Below, one piece after another: positions 28,763 to 36,899 of a DNA stretch of 64,000 nucleotides (position 1 is the stretch's first letter; the number at the start of each line of letters is the position of its first letter). Both the position numbers and the translations under genes were made by a program. The notes below the pieces were generated by a model. The model was not told the origin of the DNA. It ran no database searches and worked only from the letters and a program-made list of their open reading frames with translations. Location of the stretch: positions 1-64,000 of the forward strand of contig JADJOH010000008.1 of NCBI GenBank assembly GCA_016713925.1. The letters run 5' to 3'. Origin of the DNA: Bacteroidota bacterium. GTDB taxonomy: Bacteria; Bacteroidota; Bacteroidia; AKYH767-A; OLB10.

Positions 28763-28915
28763 ATGGAAAAGACAATAATGACTATTGAAGCGCTGGCTAA
28801 AAAAGTCAGGGAGATGAGATATAAGGCAGAAATGGAAATGATTCTTCCCTTAGACCATGAGGAGGTTGAACCCGGAAAGGATCAGGGTTTGGTTTTGTCA
28901 AATTATTTTCAATAG
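28763..28915 (+). CDS. Short 50-residue protein
   Basis: The ATG at 28763 opens MEKTIMTIEALAKKVREMRY, continuing KAEMEMILPLDHEEVEPGKD to a stop at 28913-28915. It is mostly one charged helix. It follows the 98-residue gene by 58 bases with no terminator between, so it may belong to the same transcript. No family recognised; below usual length limits, hence modest confidence. Confidence 0.4.
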   Translation: MEKTIMTIEALAKKVREMRYKAEMEMILPLDHEEVEPGKDQGLVLSNYFQ

Positions 28916-29042
28916 GTGGGAATAGCGTCCTAGCTCCAACATTGGAAGGTGAAGTGTCTGATCTACTTACCATTTTTCTATAATTCTTATAATGGGATTA
29001 TATTGCAGTAAAAACCGCAACCTATAAAGAGGACGTTATACT

Positions 29043-29543
29043 ATGAAGGTTAAATCCAAAGTTACTTTCAGAGAATACGTAAATTTACTCTTCGGTTTAA
29101 CTTACCAACGACCTATAATGAGGTTTCTTGCAGGAGTGGCCGCTCTTCTCTTGCTTTGGATATTTTTCTATTTTTTAAAAATATTCAGCCTGCCGGAACC
29201 AACTATTTATCAATATATCACTTTGGCTTTAATGGTTATAGTGCAACCTATAGTCATTTACACTACTATTCGAAGGGTGTATTATTCCGGTAACCATATA
29301 TGCGAGGATTTAGAAATAGAAATATTGCCGGAAGAAATCAGGATTCAAGGTAAATCTTTTTACATGGAAGTTACATGGCAAAAAATGTTTAAGATCGTGG
29401 AAAAACCCGGGTGGTTTCTGATCTATCATAATAGTCTATCAGCTATAATTATTCCTAATGTGGATCTGCGTCCGGATGAAGTAAATTATTTCAGGAAAAT
29501 TTTGAGGGACATAAGGAATGTACCGGTGAATTTGCAAGAATAG
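29043..29543 (+). CDS. YcxB-like membrane protein
   Basis: 166 residues. Two transmembrane helices at about 26-45 (FLAGVAALLLLWIFFYFL) and 55-72 (ITLALMVIVQPIVIYTT) are followed by a YcxB-type C-terminal domain: EILPEEIRIQGKSFYMEVTW, then KIVEKPGWFLIYHNSLSAII and IPNVDLRPDEVNYFRKIL. In this family the C-terminal domain resembles a PH-like fold; role unknown. The GACGTTATACT stretch just before the ATG has no strong ribosome-binding site, as is usual in the phylum. Confidence 0.75.
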   Translation: MKVKSKVTFREYVNLLFGLTYQRPIMRFLAGVAALLLLWIFFYFLKIFSLPEPTIYQYITLALMVIVQPIVIYTTIRRVYYSGNHICEDLEIEILPEEIRIQGKSFYMEVTWQKMFKIVEKPGWFLIYHNSLSAIIIPNVDLRPDEVNYFRKILRDIRNVPVNLQE

Positions 29544-29585
29544 AACATTTTAAAATTGAAACGCTGTAGATAACTATTCAAATGA

Positions 29586-29649
29586 GTGAAAGTTGTAACT
29601 TTTTATAATAGTCATGTAATGTTTCGGCTCCACAAGCCTCCCATCTTTG
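29586..29649 (+). promoter_or_regulatory. Shared two-half-site promoter element, copy 6
   Basis: GTGAA at 29586, TGTAA at 29594-29598, TGTAAT at 29615-29620, then 24 bases and CTTTG at 29645-29649. The DUF6799 gene begins 146 bases downstream, leaving a long leader that shows no clear fold. Confidence 0.65.
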
Positions 29650-29795
29650 TGCAGGATAGTATGTTGATTATCGTATAAGCACCAAACTTGAACTATCCAC
29701 GTTATATGTTGTAGATGCATAGTAGTGGAGAGGGTTGAATAAATTAGAAAGTAGAAGATAATTATAAATAGAGTTTAATTTAAAAACAAAATCGT

Positions 29796-30236
29796 ATGAA
29801 AAAGACAGTATTGATATTAATTGCCGTTATGAGTTCCCTGTTTGTACAAGCTCAAACAGATTCCTCAAGACGAACAACGAGTCCTTCGGACATCATTATC
29901 CATGCGGATAGTGTAAAAAGTGCTAATGATGAGTTTAACAAGTCACAGGAGCGAATGGAAAACTATCCGGATTCAACGCGGAAAAATAATCAATTAAATA
30001 CTGCCTCAAGGGATGGTGTTTTTATGAAAGATGGTAAGTTGATGATGATTCATGACGGAAAAGTGGAGATGATGAATCATACCATGACGATGAGTAATGG
30101 AACAAAAGTCATGATAGATGGCTCTATGATCAGTAAGGCTGGATCAAAGTCAAAGATCACGGAAGGCCAGCATATTGATAGTGCCGGTAAGTTGACTACT
30201 TTGAAGAAATCGGATGAATTGATGTATGTAAAATGA
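29796..30236 (+). CDS. Secreted DUF6799-domain protein
   Basis: 146 residues with a signal peptide ending SSLFVQAQ (residue 20). A linker rich in S, D and N precedes the DUF6799 repeats: DGVFMKDGKLMMIHDGKVEM and MNHTMTMSNGTKVMIDGSM, short beta hairpins rich in methionine and glycine. The pattern is typical of periplasmic or outer-surface proteins found in Bacteroidota stress and metal regions; the methionines could suggest metal binding, which is my inference only. It belongs to the group of genes with the shared promoter element. Confidence 0.75.
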   Translation: MKKTVLILIAVMSSLFVQAQTDSSRRTTSPSDIIIHADSVKSANDEFNKSQERMENYPDSTRKNNQLNTASRDGVFMKDGKLMMIHDGKVEMMNHTMTMSNGTKVMIDGSMISKAGSKSKITEGQHIDSAGKLTTLKKSDELMYVK

Positions 30237-30513
30237 GTTAGGCTATGCTCTAATAAAGACAGAGCGTATAAATAATTGCATAACATCATGACAACATTGG
30301 CGGGGAAACAGGGGATGTAAATCATTAAAGTATCTGGGCTGAACTAAAAATTCATGCATCAACGAAATTTGATTTATATCCCTTTCTCTCCATTTATAGA
30401 GGCAAGAGTGAAAGTTAAGTTTAACTTATAAAATTTATAACGGGTCACCCGTATAATCCGATCCTTAAACTTTAAAACTACAGAACAATTAATTAGCCCT
30501 GATACTAACAACC

Positions 30514-31122
30514 ATGCAGGTAATGGAACTTATGAAAAGCAAAGCAACCAGAATTTCTTCGTTGTACAGCGTTCAGCAACAGGCAGCACAATTAGCGCTA
30601 CACGCCAAATCGGATGCCGCACAAGGGTTGCACGATTTATTATTGGATGAATTGAAGGACATGTTTTGTGCGGAGAAAGCACTCATAAAAGCGCTGCCTA
30701 AAATGATTAAAAATGCTACGGCCGGTGAGTTGATTGAAGCATTAACACTTCACCTCCATATGTCGAAAGAGCATCTTACCCGGATCGAATATGCCTTTAT
30801 TTTGATTGGTGAAAAGGCGGTAGCCGTCCGATGTGAAGCGATGGAAGGATTGATTCTGGATGCGGAAGAAATTGTTTCCCGAACCGAACAAGGTATGGTG
30901 AGAGATGCAGCCATCATTGCTGCCGCCAGAAAGGTGCTCAATTTTCAACTTGCAGGATACGACTCCCTTTGCTCATTTTCCAAAACACTGGGCGAACCGG
31001 AAGCTGCTAAGGTCTTTCAACATTCTATCAATGAAAAGGTGGAGCTGGAAATGAAGATGAAGATGGAGAGTATTGGAAAAGCTATTAATCTTGAAACCGT
31101 GATGTTAATCATGGAGCGATAA
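30514..31122 (+). CDS. DUF892 (YciE/YciF-type) ferritin-like protein
   Basis: 202 residues; ATG at 30514, with 30532 as an alternative. The DUF892 ferritin-like domain covers about 33-200: GLHDLLLDELKDMFCAEKAL, then HLHMSKEHLTRIEYAFILIG, a central EAMEGLILDAEEIV and VLNFQLAGYDSLCSFSKTLG. Glutamates and histidine at the expected helix positions (E46/E54-like, E-H pair, E-E pair) suggest a di-metal centre. YciE/YciF are stress-induced in enterobacteria. A short palindrome, ACGGGTCACCCGT (30439-30451), lies about 60 bases upstream and could be an operator. Confidence 0.85.
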   Translation: MQVMELMKSKATRISSLYSVQQQAAQLALHAKSDAAQGLHDLLLDELKDMFCAEKALIKALPKMIKNATAGELIEALTLHLHMSKEHLTRIEYAFILIGEKAVAVRCEAMEGLILDAEEIVSRTEQGMVRDAAIIAAARKVLNFQLAGYDSLCSFSKTLGEPEAAKVFQHSINEKVELEMKMKMESIGKAINLETVMLIMER

Positions 31123-31270
31123 CAGCTTTTTTCAAAAGCGTTACTTTAAAATAACCAATTTTTATTTGATGAGTATTTTTGTAAGGGAAGCCTGCTTTTC
31201 GTAGGAGGGATTCGTTTCATTTATTATTTTTGAACTTCCCATAATTCGTTAGTCAAAATTAGAAACGTAT

Positions 31271-32304
31271 ATGAAAATTTATCAGGTCATTAATTTTACC
31301 CTGTCAATTGTATTGATGGGAATTGTTTCATGCACAGAGCCCGCAACAACAGTACAGAAGGAGGACAATATTTATTTTTTGAATCCCGATACCGGTGTGC
31401 AGACAGGAGGCGTTCGAATGGTTTCTATTGAAACACCAAAAGGAAAATATAATATCTGGACCAGGAGAATAGGCAATCACCCCACTATCAAACTTCTCCT
31501 TTTAAATGGTGGCCCCGGAGCTACTCACGAGTATTTCGAGTGCATGGAAAGTTTTTGCCTGCTAACAATATCGAGTTTATCTATTATGATCAGTTGGGTT
31601 GTGGTAATTCTGACAATCCTAATGATACTTCGCTGTGGGATTTACCCCGTTATGTGGAGGAAGTAGAACAAGTTCGAATAGCATTAAATCTTTCAAAGGA
31701 TAATTTCTTTTTACTTGGTCATTCCTGGGGTGGTATTCTTGCAATGGAATATGCACTAAAGTATCAGCAAAATTTGAAAGGATTAATTATTTCGAATATG
31801 ATGAGCAGTGGTCCGGAGTATGGAAAATATGCTGCTGATGTCCTCGCCAAACAGATGAATCCCGATGTTCTGGCGGAAATACGAAATTTGGAAGCGAAGA
31901 AGGATTTTGCTAACCCGCGATACATGGAGTTGTTGTACGAGCATTTTTATACTGCACATATTCTCCGCTTTCCCCTGTCGCAATGGCCGGAGCCGGTAAA
32001 CCGTTCTTTTTCGAAGATGAATCAGTCGTTGTATGTTACTATGCAAGGACCCAGTGAATTTGGAATCTCCGGTAAACTGGAAAAATGGGATGTAAAAAAT
32101 CTTTTGAAGAACATTTCAGTGCCTACCTTGGTTATAGGAGCTAAATATGATACCATGGATCCTGAACATATGAAATGGATGTCGAAGGAAGTGCAAAACG
32201 GTTCCTTTTTGTTTTGTGCGAACGGGAGCCATATGTGTATGTACGATGATCAAAAAACATATATGGACGGATTGATCAGATTTTTGAAACGGTCATCATC
32301 GTAG
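31271..32304 (+). pseudogene. Proline-iminopeptidase-like S33 hydrolase, lipoprotein, one frameshift
   Basis: About 344 residues when one base is added to the T5 run at 31552-31556. A lipobox (LMGIVSC) indicates a lipidated periplasmic or surface protein. The fold follows family S33: oxyanion motif NGGPGATHEY, FIYYDQLGCGNSDNP, nucleophile elbow GHSWGG, acid in VIGAKYDTMDP, and the histidine in ANGSHMCMYDD. The family removes N-terminal proline or other residues from peptides. The two open frames overlap from 31540 to 31666, and each agrees with the family only on its own side of the T run, so a homopolymer error is the likeliest cause. Confidence 0.8.
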
Positions 32305-32426
32305 TGACAGGTCGCGACCTGTCACCCATCCCCTCCGCCATCGTAATGACAGGTCGCGACCTGTCACCCATCCCCTCCGCCATCGTAATGACAGGTCGCG
32401 ACCTGTCATTACACACCGACCTGTCA
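32305..32426. repeat. Three-unit 42-bp tandem array of a 20-bp palindrome
   Basis: The perfect palindrome TGACAGGTCGCGACCTGTCA lies at 32305-32324, 32347-32366 and 32389-32408, exactly 42 bp apart, with a 22-bp spacer containing CCCATCCCCTCCGCCATCG. A half copy (GACCTGTCA) at 32418-32426 touches the stop codon of the minus-strand neighbour. The array fills the gap between two convergent genes and could act as a two-way terminator. A degenerate copy sits in the loop of the terminator at 41843-41896. Confidence 0.9.
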
Positions 32427-34058
32427 CTACTGCTTTATTAGTTTTTTTGTAGCTAGATACTCTTTATTTCTTGCCTCAATCATGTACACTCCCGCAGGAA
32501 TTTCGCTCAAATCCAGGCTGTGACTTTTTTGGAAGGAAGGAATATCCAATATTTTTTCGCCGAGTGCATTGTAGAGTTGAATAGATATCATTTCTTTATT
32601 ACTGCTAATGGTCACCGCATCCTGCGCCGGATTTGGATAGACAAAAATCTCATTTTCCATCGCCGCATTTTCTTCAATGGATAGTGGTTGCTGACTAAGT
32701 TTTAGAACAAATACATCAGTGAAGCCTGCAGAAATTAAATTGTAGACTCCTGTCTCCGGATTAAAATCAGCAGTGTCGTTGAAGTTACCCGATAAATAAA
32801 TGTTCCCGGACACATCCACAGCAAGACCCTTACAGCCGTCTGCTCCGGTTCCTCCAAATTGTTTTGCCCAAACAAAATTACCTGCCGGATCCATCTTGGC
32901 GATAAAGGCATCTGCATTTCCAAAAGAAGTCAGACTGATATTGCCGTAGGAAGATGTTCCTGCAAATCCACCGGCGATGTAAATAAATCCAAGATCATCT
33001 AACACAATCTCCGACGAAGTATCATTCCCTGTTCCGCCTGCCCGTCGAGCCCAGACAAAATTACCTCCTGCATCTAATTTTGAAACGAAAACATCTCTCG
33101 CTCCTGCAGAGGTAAGAAAGAAAGTATCGCTGGCTCCAAAACCCGGATTGAAATCAACGGTGCTATTGAAAAATCCGAATGTATACACATTCCCCGAGTC
33201 ATCTACGGCAAGGCTGTTTCCAAAATCCTGATTAGGTCCTCCCATAGTTTTTGCCCAAAGCAAATTACCATCTGTGTCATATTTAATAATAAAAATATCG
33301 GTGTTCCCCTGATTGGGAAATAAATTTAATCCCCAATGGTATCCGGTTATATACACATTTCCTGCTGCATCGGTAGTAACTGCATAGCCGGGATTTATAA
33401 ATTGAGTGGCAGCATATCTTCTTGTCCACAGGGTATCGCCCAGGTTATTGGTTTTATAAAGAAAGAGATCGTTGAACCATGTACCCACGGCATAGCAATT
33501 TCCCGCCTGATCTACTGTGGCATCATAACAACCCTGACTACCTCCATCACCCACTTGTTTGGCCCAAACAAAATTACCGGCAGCATCTGATTTTGTAAGA
33601 AAGAAATCAGCGCTTCCCGCAGAAGTAAGATTAAATGTGTTGCCCGGCGAAGGATCAAAATCTGCTGTAGCATGAAAATATCCTCCTGTATATACATTGT
33701 TTTGTGGATCAGTGGCGATGCCATAACCTATATCCTGAGCGCCCATTCCGCCGAACCAATACGCATTACCGAAGTTTCCCGCGGCCGTTATTTTGGCAAC
33801 AAAACAATCACCATAGTTCGTGTCGGGTGAGATGACATTGTAAATTCCCGGACCCGGATCAAAATCGACGGTATCAATAAAGGATCCGGTAGTATAGACA
33901 TCACCGTTAGTATTTACAGCCAGACTTGTACCGACCGATGATCCTGATCCTTTAAAAGATACTGCCCACTGCAAGTATAAAGCCTGTGCAGCGCAATTCG
34001 TTTTTGAAAGGATTGAAGCCATTAAAATTAAATAGATAAATTTTGTTTTCATGATCAT
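32427..34058 (-). CDS. Secreted SBBP-repeat beta-propeller with T9SS domain
   Basis: 543 residues. The signal peptide ends TNCAAQ (about 25). Eight or more blades of about 50 residues of the form G-N-V-Y-x-T/A-G-x-F-x-x-T-x-D-F-D/N-P-G, then F-V/I-x-K-x-D-A-A-G-N-F-x-W-A-K, match the SBBP (seven-bladed beta-propeller) repeat. A T9SS type A tail begins near IFVYPNPAQDAVTI and ends in IPAGVYMIEARNK. Such propellers are surface or secreted; ligand unknown. Its 3' end abuts the palindrome array. Confidence 0.88.
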   Translation of the reverse strand: MIMKTKFIYLILMASILSKTNCAAQALYLQWAVSFKGSGSSVGTSLAVNTNGDVYTTGSFIDTVDFDPGPGIYNVISPDTNYGDCFVAKITAAGNFGNAYWFGGMGAQDIGYGIATDPQNNVYTGGYFHATADFDPSPGNTFNLTSAGSADFFLTKSDAAGNFVWAKQVGDGGSQGCYDATVDQAGNCYAVGTWFNDLFLYKTNNLGDTLWTRRYAATQFINPGYAVTTDAAGNVYITGYHWGLNLFPNQGNTDIFIIKYDTDGNLLWAKTMGGPNQDFGNSLAVDDSGNVYTFGFFNSTVDFNPGFGASDTFFLTSAGARDVFVSKLDAGGNFVWARRAGGTGNDTSSEIVLDDLGFIYIAGGFAGTSSYGNISLTSFGNADAFIAKMDPAGNFVWAKQFGGTGADGCKGLAVDVSGNIYLSGNFNDTADFNPETGVYNLISAGFTDVFVLKLSQQPLSIEENAAMENEIFVYPNPAQDAVTISSNKEMISIQLYNALGEKILDIPSFQKSHSLDLSEIPAGVYMIEARNKEYLATKKLIKQ

Positions 34059-34405
34059 ATATGTTTGTGTAAATTTTTAATTGATAGGCATCGTTATCAT
34101 TTCAAATGGCTGGGCCGGCTTATTAACGATCAGCGTCCTAATTGAAGTCCGTTGAATAGTTAAAATACAGTCCTGTGAAATCAGGAACAACTATTGATTT
34201 CAATAACAAATGTATATGAAATTTACTCAACAGGCAAAGGATGTTGCTGCGGATGGTTACCCAAAATGTAGTTTGGTAGAATTTAAAGCAGTTAAAAGCA
34301 GATCGAACTGATCGGACTTCTATGTAAATGTATTCATCAGCTGTGCTCTATAGCAGGGAGCTGTAGTTGAAATTCGTAAATGGTGTCTGTAATTGGTTTC
34401 CTCAG

Positions 34406-34451
34406 CGGGTGTATGTAGCCGCGTTACATGTAACGCGGCTACATACACCCG
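34406..34451. repeat. Perfect 46-bp palindrome
   Basis: Bases 34406-34451 are perfectly self-complementary (23 bp each side) around ACATGT, with arms carrying GTATGTAGCCGCGTTACATG. It lies 27 bases beyond the stop of the minus-strand FkbM methyltransferase. Without a following T run it is not a standard terminator, although it could protect or end that transcript. The rest of the spacer 34059-34477 shows no gene. Confidence 0.9.
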
Positions 34452-34477
34452 GTACAGTATCCGCATATACACTACAC

Positions 34478-35314
34478 TCAATCATTATCAATATGCGTCC
34501 ATATAACATCCTGCCAGATCCCGGAAATAGAGTAGAAATCTATCGGCTGAAGTTTATCTTCTGTCAGGAAATAGGGTTTATAGCCACAACCTGTCAGTAA
34601 TGTAGCCATCTCCATGTTCATGTTTTTATGGGTATCGTAGAAACAAGTCTCCACCAGGATATAGTCAATCTTTTTCTTCGCCAACATGCCTGTAGCGCCT
34701 TTCAATGAAATCAGTTCAGCACCCTCTACATCCAATTTGAGATAACGAACTTTTTCAATGTTATTCTTTTTACACAACGTATCGACGGTAATCGTTTCGA
34801 TCAGATATTCATTGTCTTCATCATTCTTCGTACCCACTTCTGAGAGGAAGGAATAGCCGCGGGAAATTACCCGGGGAGTATCAACAAAATAGGCGGTACC
34901 ATCCTGACTCGAAAGCGCCATATTCATCAACACAATATTGGAACAATTCAGATACGATGTTATTTTATTGTAACAGGTCATAGAAGGTTCGAGGCCGTAG
35001 ATCTTACCCGTATCACCCACCAGACCTTGCAATACTGCCGTCACATAACCTACATTCACACCGGGTTCGATGATGATATCACCTTCACGCACCACTTTTT
35101 TCAAGTGACTCACAAATCGTTCTTCATATACACCGTAATACATATAGCGGTAAAATTCCACCTGATGATCTACGGGAAAGTATACATCATTTAACTTTAT
35201 AATTTCTACATCTTTCGGAGCAAGCATCAAACCGAGCTTATCGGATAAACGGTGTCTGCCTTTGAAGGTGTAATTGCTGAAGATATAACGTAATGAACTT
35301 CGTAATAATTTCAT
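34478..35314 (-). CDS. FkbM-family SAM-dependent methyltransferase
   Basis: 278 residues. FkbM pattern: GDIIIEPGVNVGYVTAVLQG (motif I, with G-x-N-x-G), GKIYGLEPSMTCYNKI (E of motif II), IVLMNMALSSQDGTAYFVD, ITVDTLC, and VRYLKLDVEGAELISLKGA with the conserved D-V-E-G-x-E. The family O-methylates sugars or lipids. The first 60 residues are a charged addition with no signal peptide. It stands alone, so the substrate cannot be guessed; extracellular polysaccharide or glycoprotein modification would be usual. Confidence 0.9.
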   Translation of the reverse strand: MKLLRSSLRYIFSNYTFKGRHRLSDKLGLMLAPKDVEIIKLNDVYFPVDHQVEFYRYMYYGVYEERFVSHLKKVVREGDIIIEPGVNVGYVTAVLQGLVGDTGKIYGLEPSMTCYNKITSYLNCSNIVLMNMALSSQDGTAYFVDTPRVISRGYSFLSEVGTKNDEDNEYLIETITVDTLCKKNNIEKVRYLKLDVEGAELISLKGATGMLAKKKIDYILVETCFYDTHKNMNMEMATLLTGCGYKPYFLTEDKLQPIDFYSISGIWQDVIWTHIDND

Positions 35315-35975
35315 TGTTGGTTTTAGGGTTTACTGGTTTATAATAAAAAGTGGATAAGTCAGCAATTTATAAAAAAATCCCGGATATTAGACTTAAAATA
35401 ATAAAATAGTTGATAAGTATTCATTTTTAGATGACATATTACCCGTTTTATTTTCTGTTAAATCATATAAAATCAATATTTTAGATGTATTCACGACATG
35501 TTCGTCCGGCTGAAAAGAATTCCCCGTCCTTGAATAAATTGTCGTCATATGCCCTTGAAAAAGCACCTTTCACCTACGATTTTTATACCTTCAGCGGATA
35601 GAAATTTCCAGAAAAGTGCAGTCCGGATGTATTCATTGTAGCCCTGTTTTTCATCTTTTTTGAAGATGAGAGTTGCCGTATAGACTATAAACACTATCGC
35701 TTATCTACATTGAGATTTTTAATCAAAGTGTAAGTACAAATTCATTTTTTCCGTTTCAAAACTCCTGTGTCCTTTATTCCAGTGCAGAATCTATCACCAA
35801 TTCTGGTGAAAAACACATCCGTTTTCTTTAAACTTTTTTCCGGCACAGCCTTAAGTCTTTTCAATTTCTCACTCCCTATCTTGATAGCAACACCTCTAAA
35901 GATGGAGCTTTTTCATATTTTATTCTGCTGTATTTCGCACTTTCATACACCTATCGCCCCGTCCGGAATGCCAGT
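35315..35975. other. AT-rich gene-free spacer
   Basis: Upstream of the FkbM gene the sequence is AT-rich with many short stop-interrupted frames. I see no RNA gene, hairpin with a T run or strong promoter. The frame starting at 35767 runs into the TTTCGTA repeat and is not credible. Confidence 0.5.
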
Positions 35976-36186
35976 TTCGTACTTCCGTACCTGCTTGCCG
36001 GCAGTCAGGTTTCATACTCTTTTCGTAACTTTCGTAACTTTCGTATTTCGTACTTTCGCACCCTTTTCGTATTTCGTATTTCGTAATTTCGCACCCTTTT
36101 CGTATTTCGTATTTCGTACTTTCACACTTTTCGTAACTTTCGTATTTCGTACTTTCGCACCCTTTTCGTATTTCGTATTTCGTACT
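35976..36186. repeat. Low-complexity TTTCGTA/TTTCGCA array
   Basis: About 210 bp of irregular units: TTTCGTA, TTTCGCACCC and TTTCGTAAC in higher-order blocks (TTTCGCACCCTTTTCGTATT recurs near 36054, 36088 and 36144). It is open in several frames on both strands, giving repetitive peptides, which is a by-product of the 7-base period. It ends about 100 bases before the next operon. Confidence 0.85.
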
Positions 36187-36287
36187 ATAATACCACCCAT
36201 CTTAAATTTTAGTTGGAAGTATGATACATTTTATTATTTTTGCTCATAGTCGGTACCGCTTAGGCTGTATTTAAATTGAACTATACT

Positions 36288-36878
36288 ATGCAAATATTAT
36301 CGTCGCAATTTCTTTCATTGAAAAATGTTTTCACAGTAATAGTGATGATTACCTTTTATTCGCCAGGAATATTTGCGCAGGAAAATGCTTCTTTAAATGA
36401 ATTATTTTCAATATGTAAGAAGGCACAATCTCAAACAGAGGATAACGGAAAAACACTCATTATGTTTGTCCAGCAAAGTGATCCCCGCTATTTCGATGGA
36501 GTAAAATTGTACAATGAGGCCCGTTCCTCCTTTGAAGAATGGATCGAATACTATACATTGGAAATGGAGGATCTCATTAACCGCAGAGATAAAAAAGTAG
36601 ATGAAGCGGGTTTAAAGAATAAAATTACGACCGCCCTGGAAGCAGTGCAATCATTTGATCGTTTTGCAGTTTCGCTAAAACCTATGAATACATCCAACCC
36701 TTCTGTTGCACGAAACTATACACCCGGCATTGGCGAAATAAATACTTGCTTTAATTCGGCCGTTGGTTTTATGAAGATAATAATGGATGCCAAAAGGGAG
36801 AAGCAGTTGACCATGAAGAAGGATCTCGTCGACCGCTTAAGTCGTTATCATATTATGCCATTTAGTTCTCTGAAATAA
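36288..36878 (+). CDS. Secreted helical protein, first gene of the transglutaminase-like operon
   Basis: About 196 residues from ATG 36288; 36276 is an in-frame alternative. The signal peptide ends SPGIFAQ. The mature part is mainly helical (FSICKKAQSQTEDNGKTLIM, EARSSFEEWIEYYTLEMEDL, KNKITTALEAVQSFDRFAVS) with no known domain. It lies 21 bases ahead of the transglutaminase-like gene, so it is probably cotranscribed and may work with it in the periplasm. A TTATTTTTG -7-like box at about 36234 precedes the start. Confidence 0.65.
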   Translation: MQILSSQFLSLKNVFTVIVMITFYSPGIFAQENASLNELFSICKKAQSQTEDNGKTLIMFVQQSDPRYFDGVKLYNEARSSFEEWIEYYTLEMEDLINRRDKKVDEAGLKNKITTALEAVQSFDRFAVSLKPMNTSNPSVARNYTPGIGEINTCFNSAVGFMKIIMDAKREKQLTMKKDLVDRLSRYHIMPFSSLK

Positions 36879-36899
36879 TCACCCATAAAAAGTAATGAA

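Noticed and set aside
32305..32426. Possible small CRISPR array
   Set aside because: Units are palindromes at fixed 42-bp period with nearly identical spacers and no cas genes nearby.
35767..36249. 160-codon open frame
   Set aside because: More than a third is translated TTTCGTA repeat; the remainder shows no domain, start signal or coding bias.
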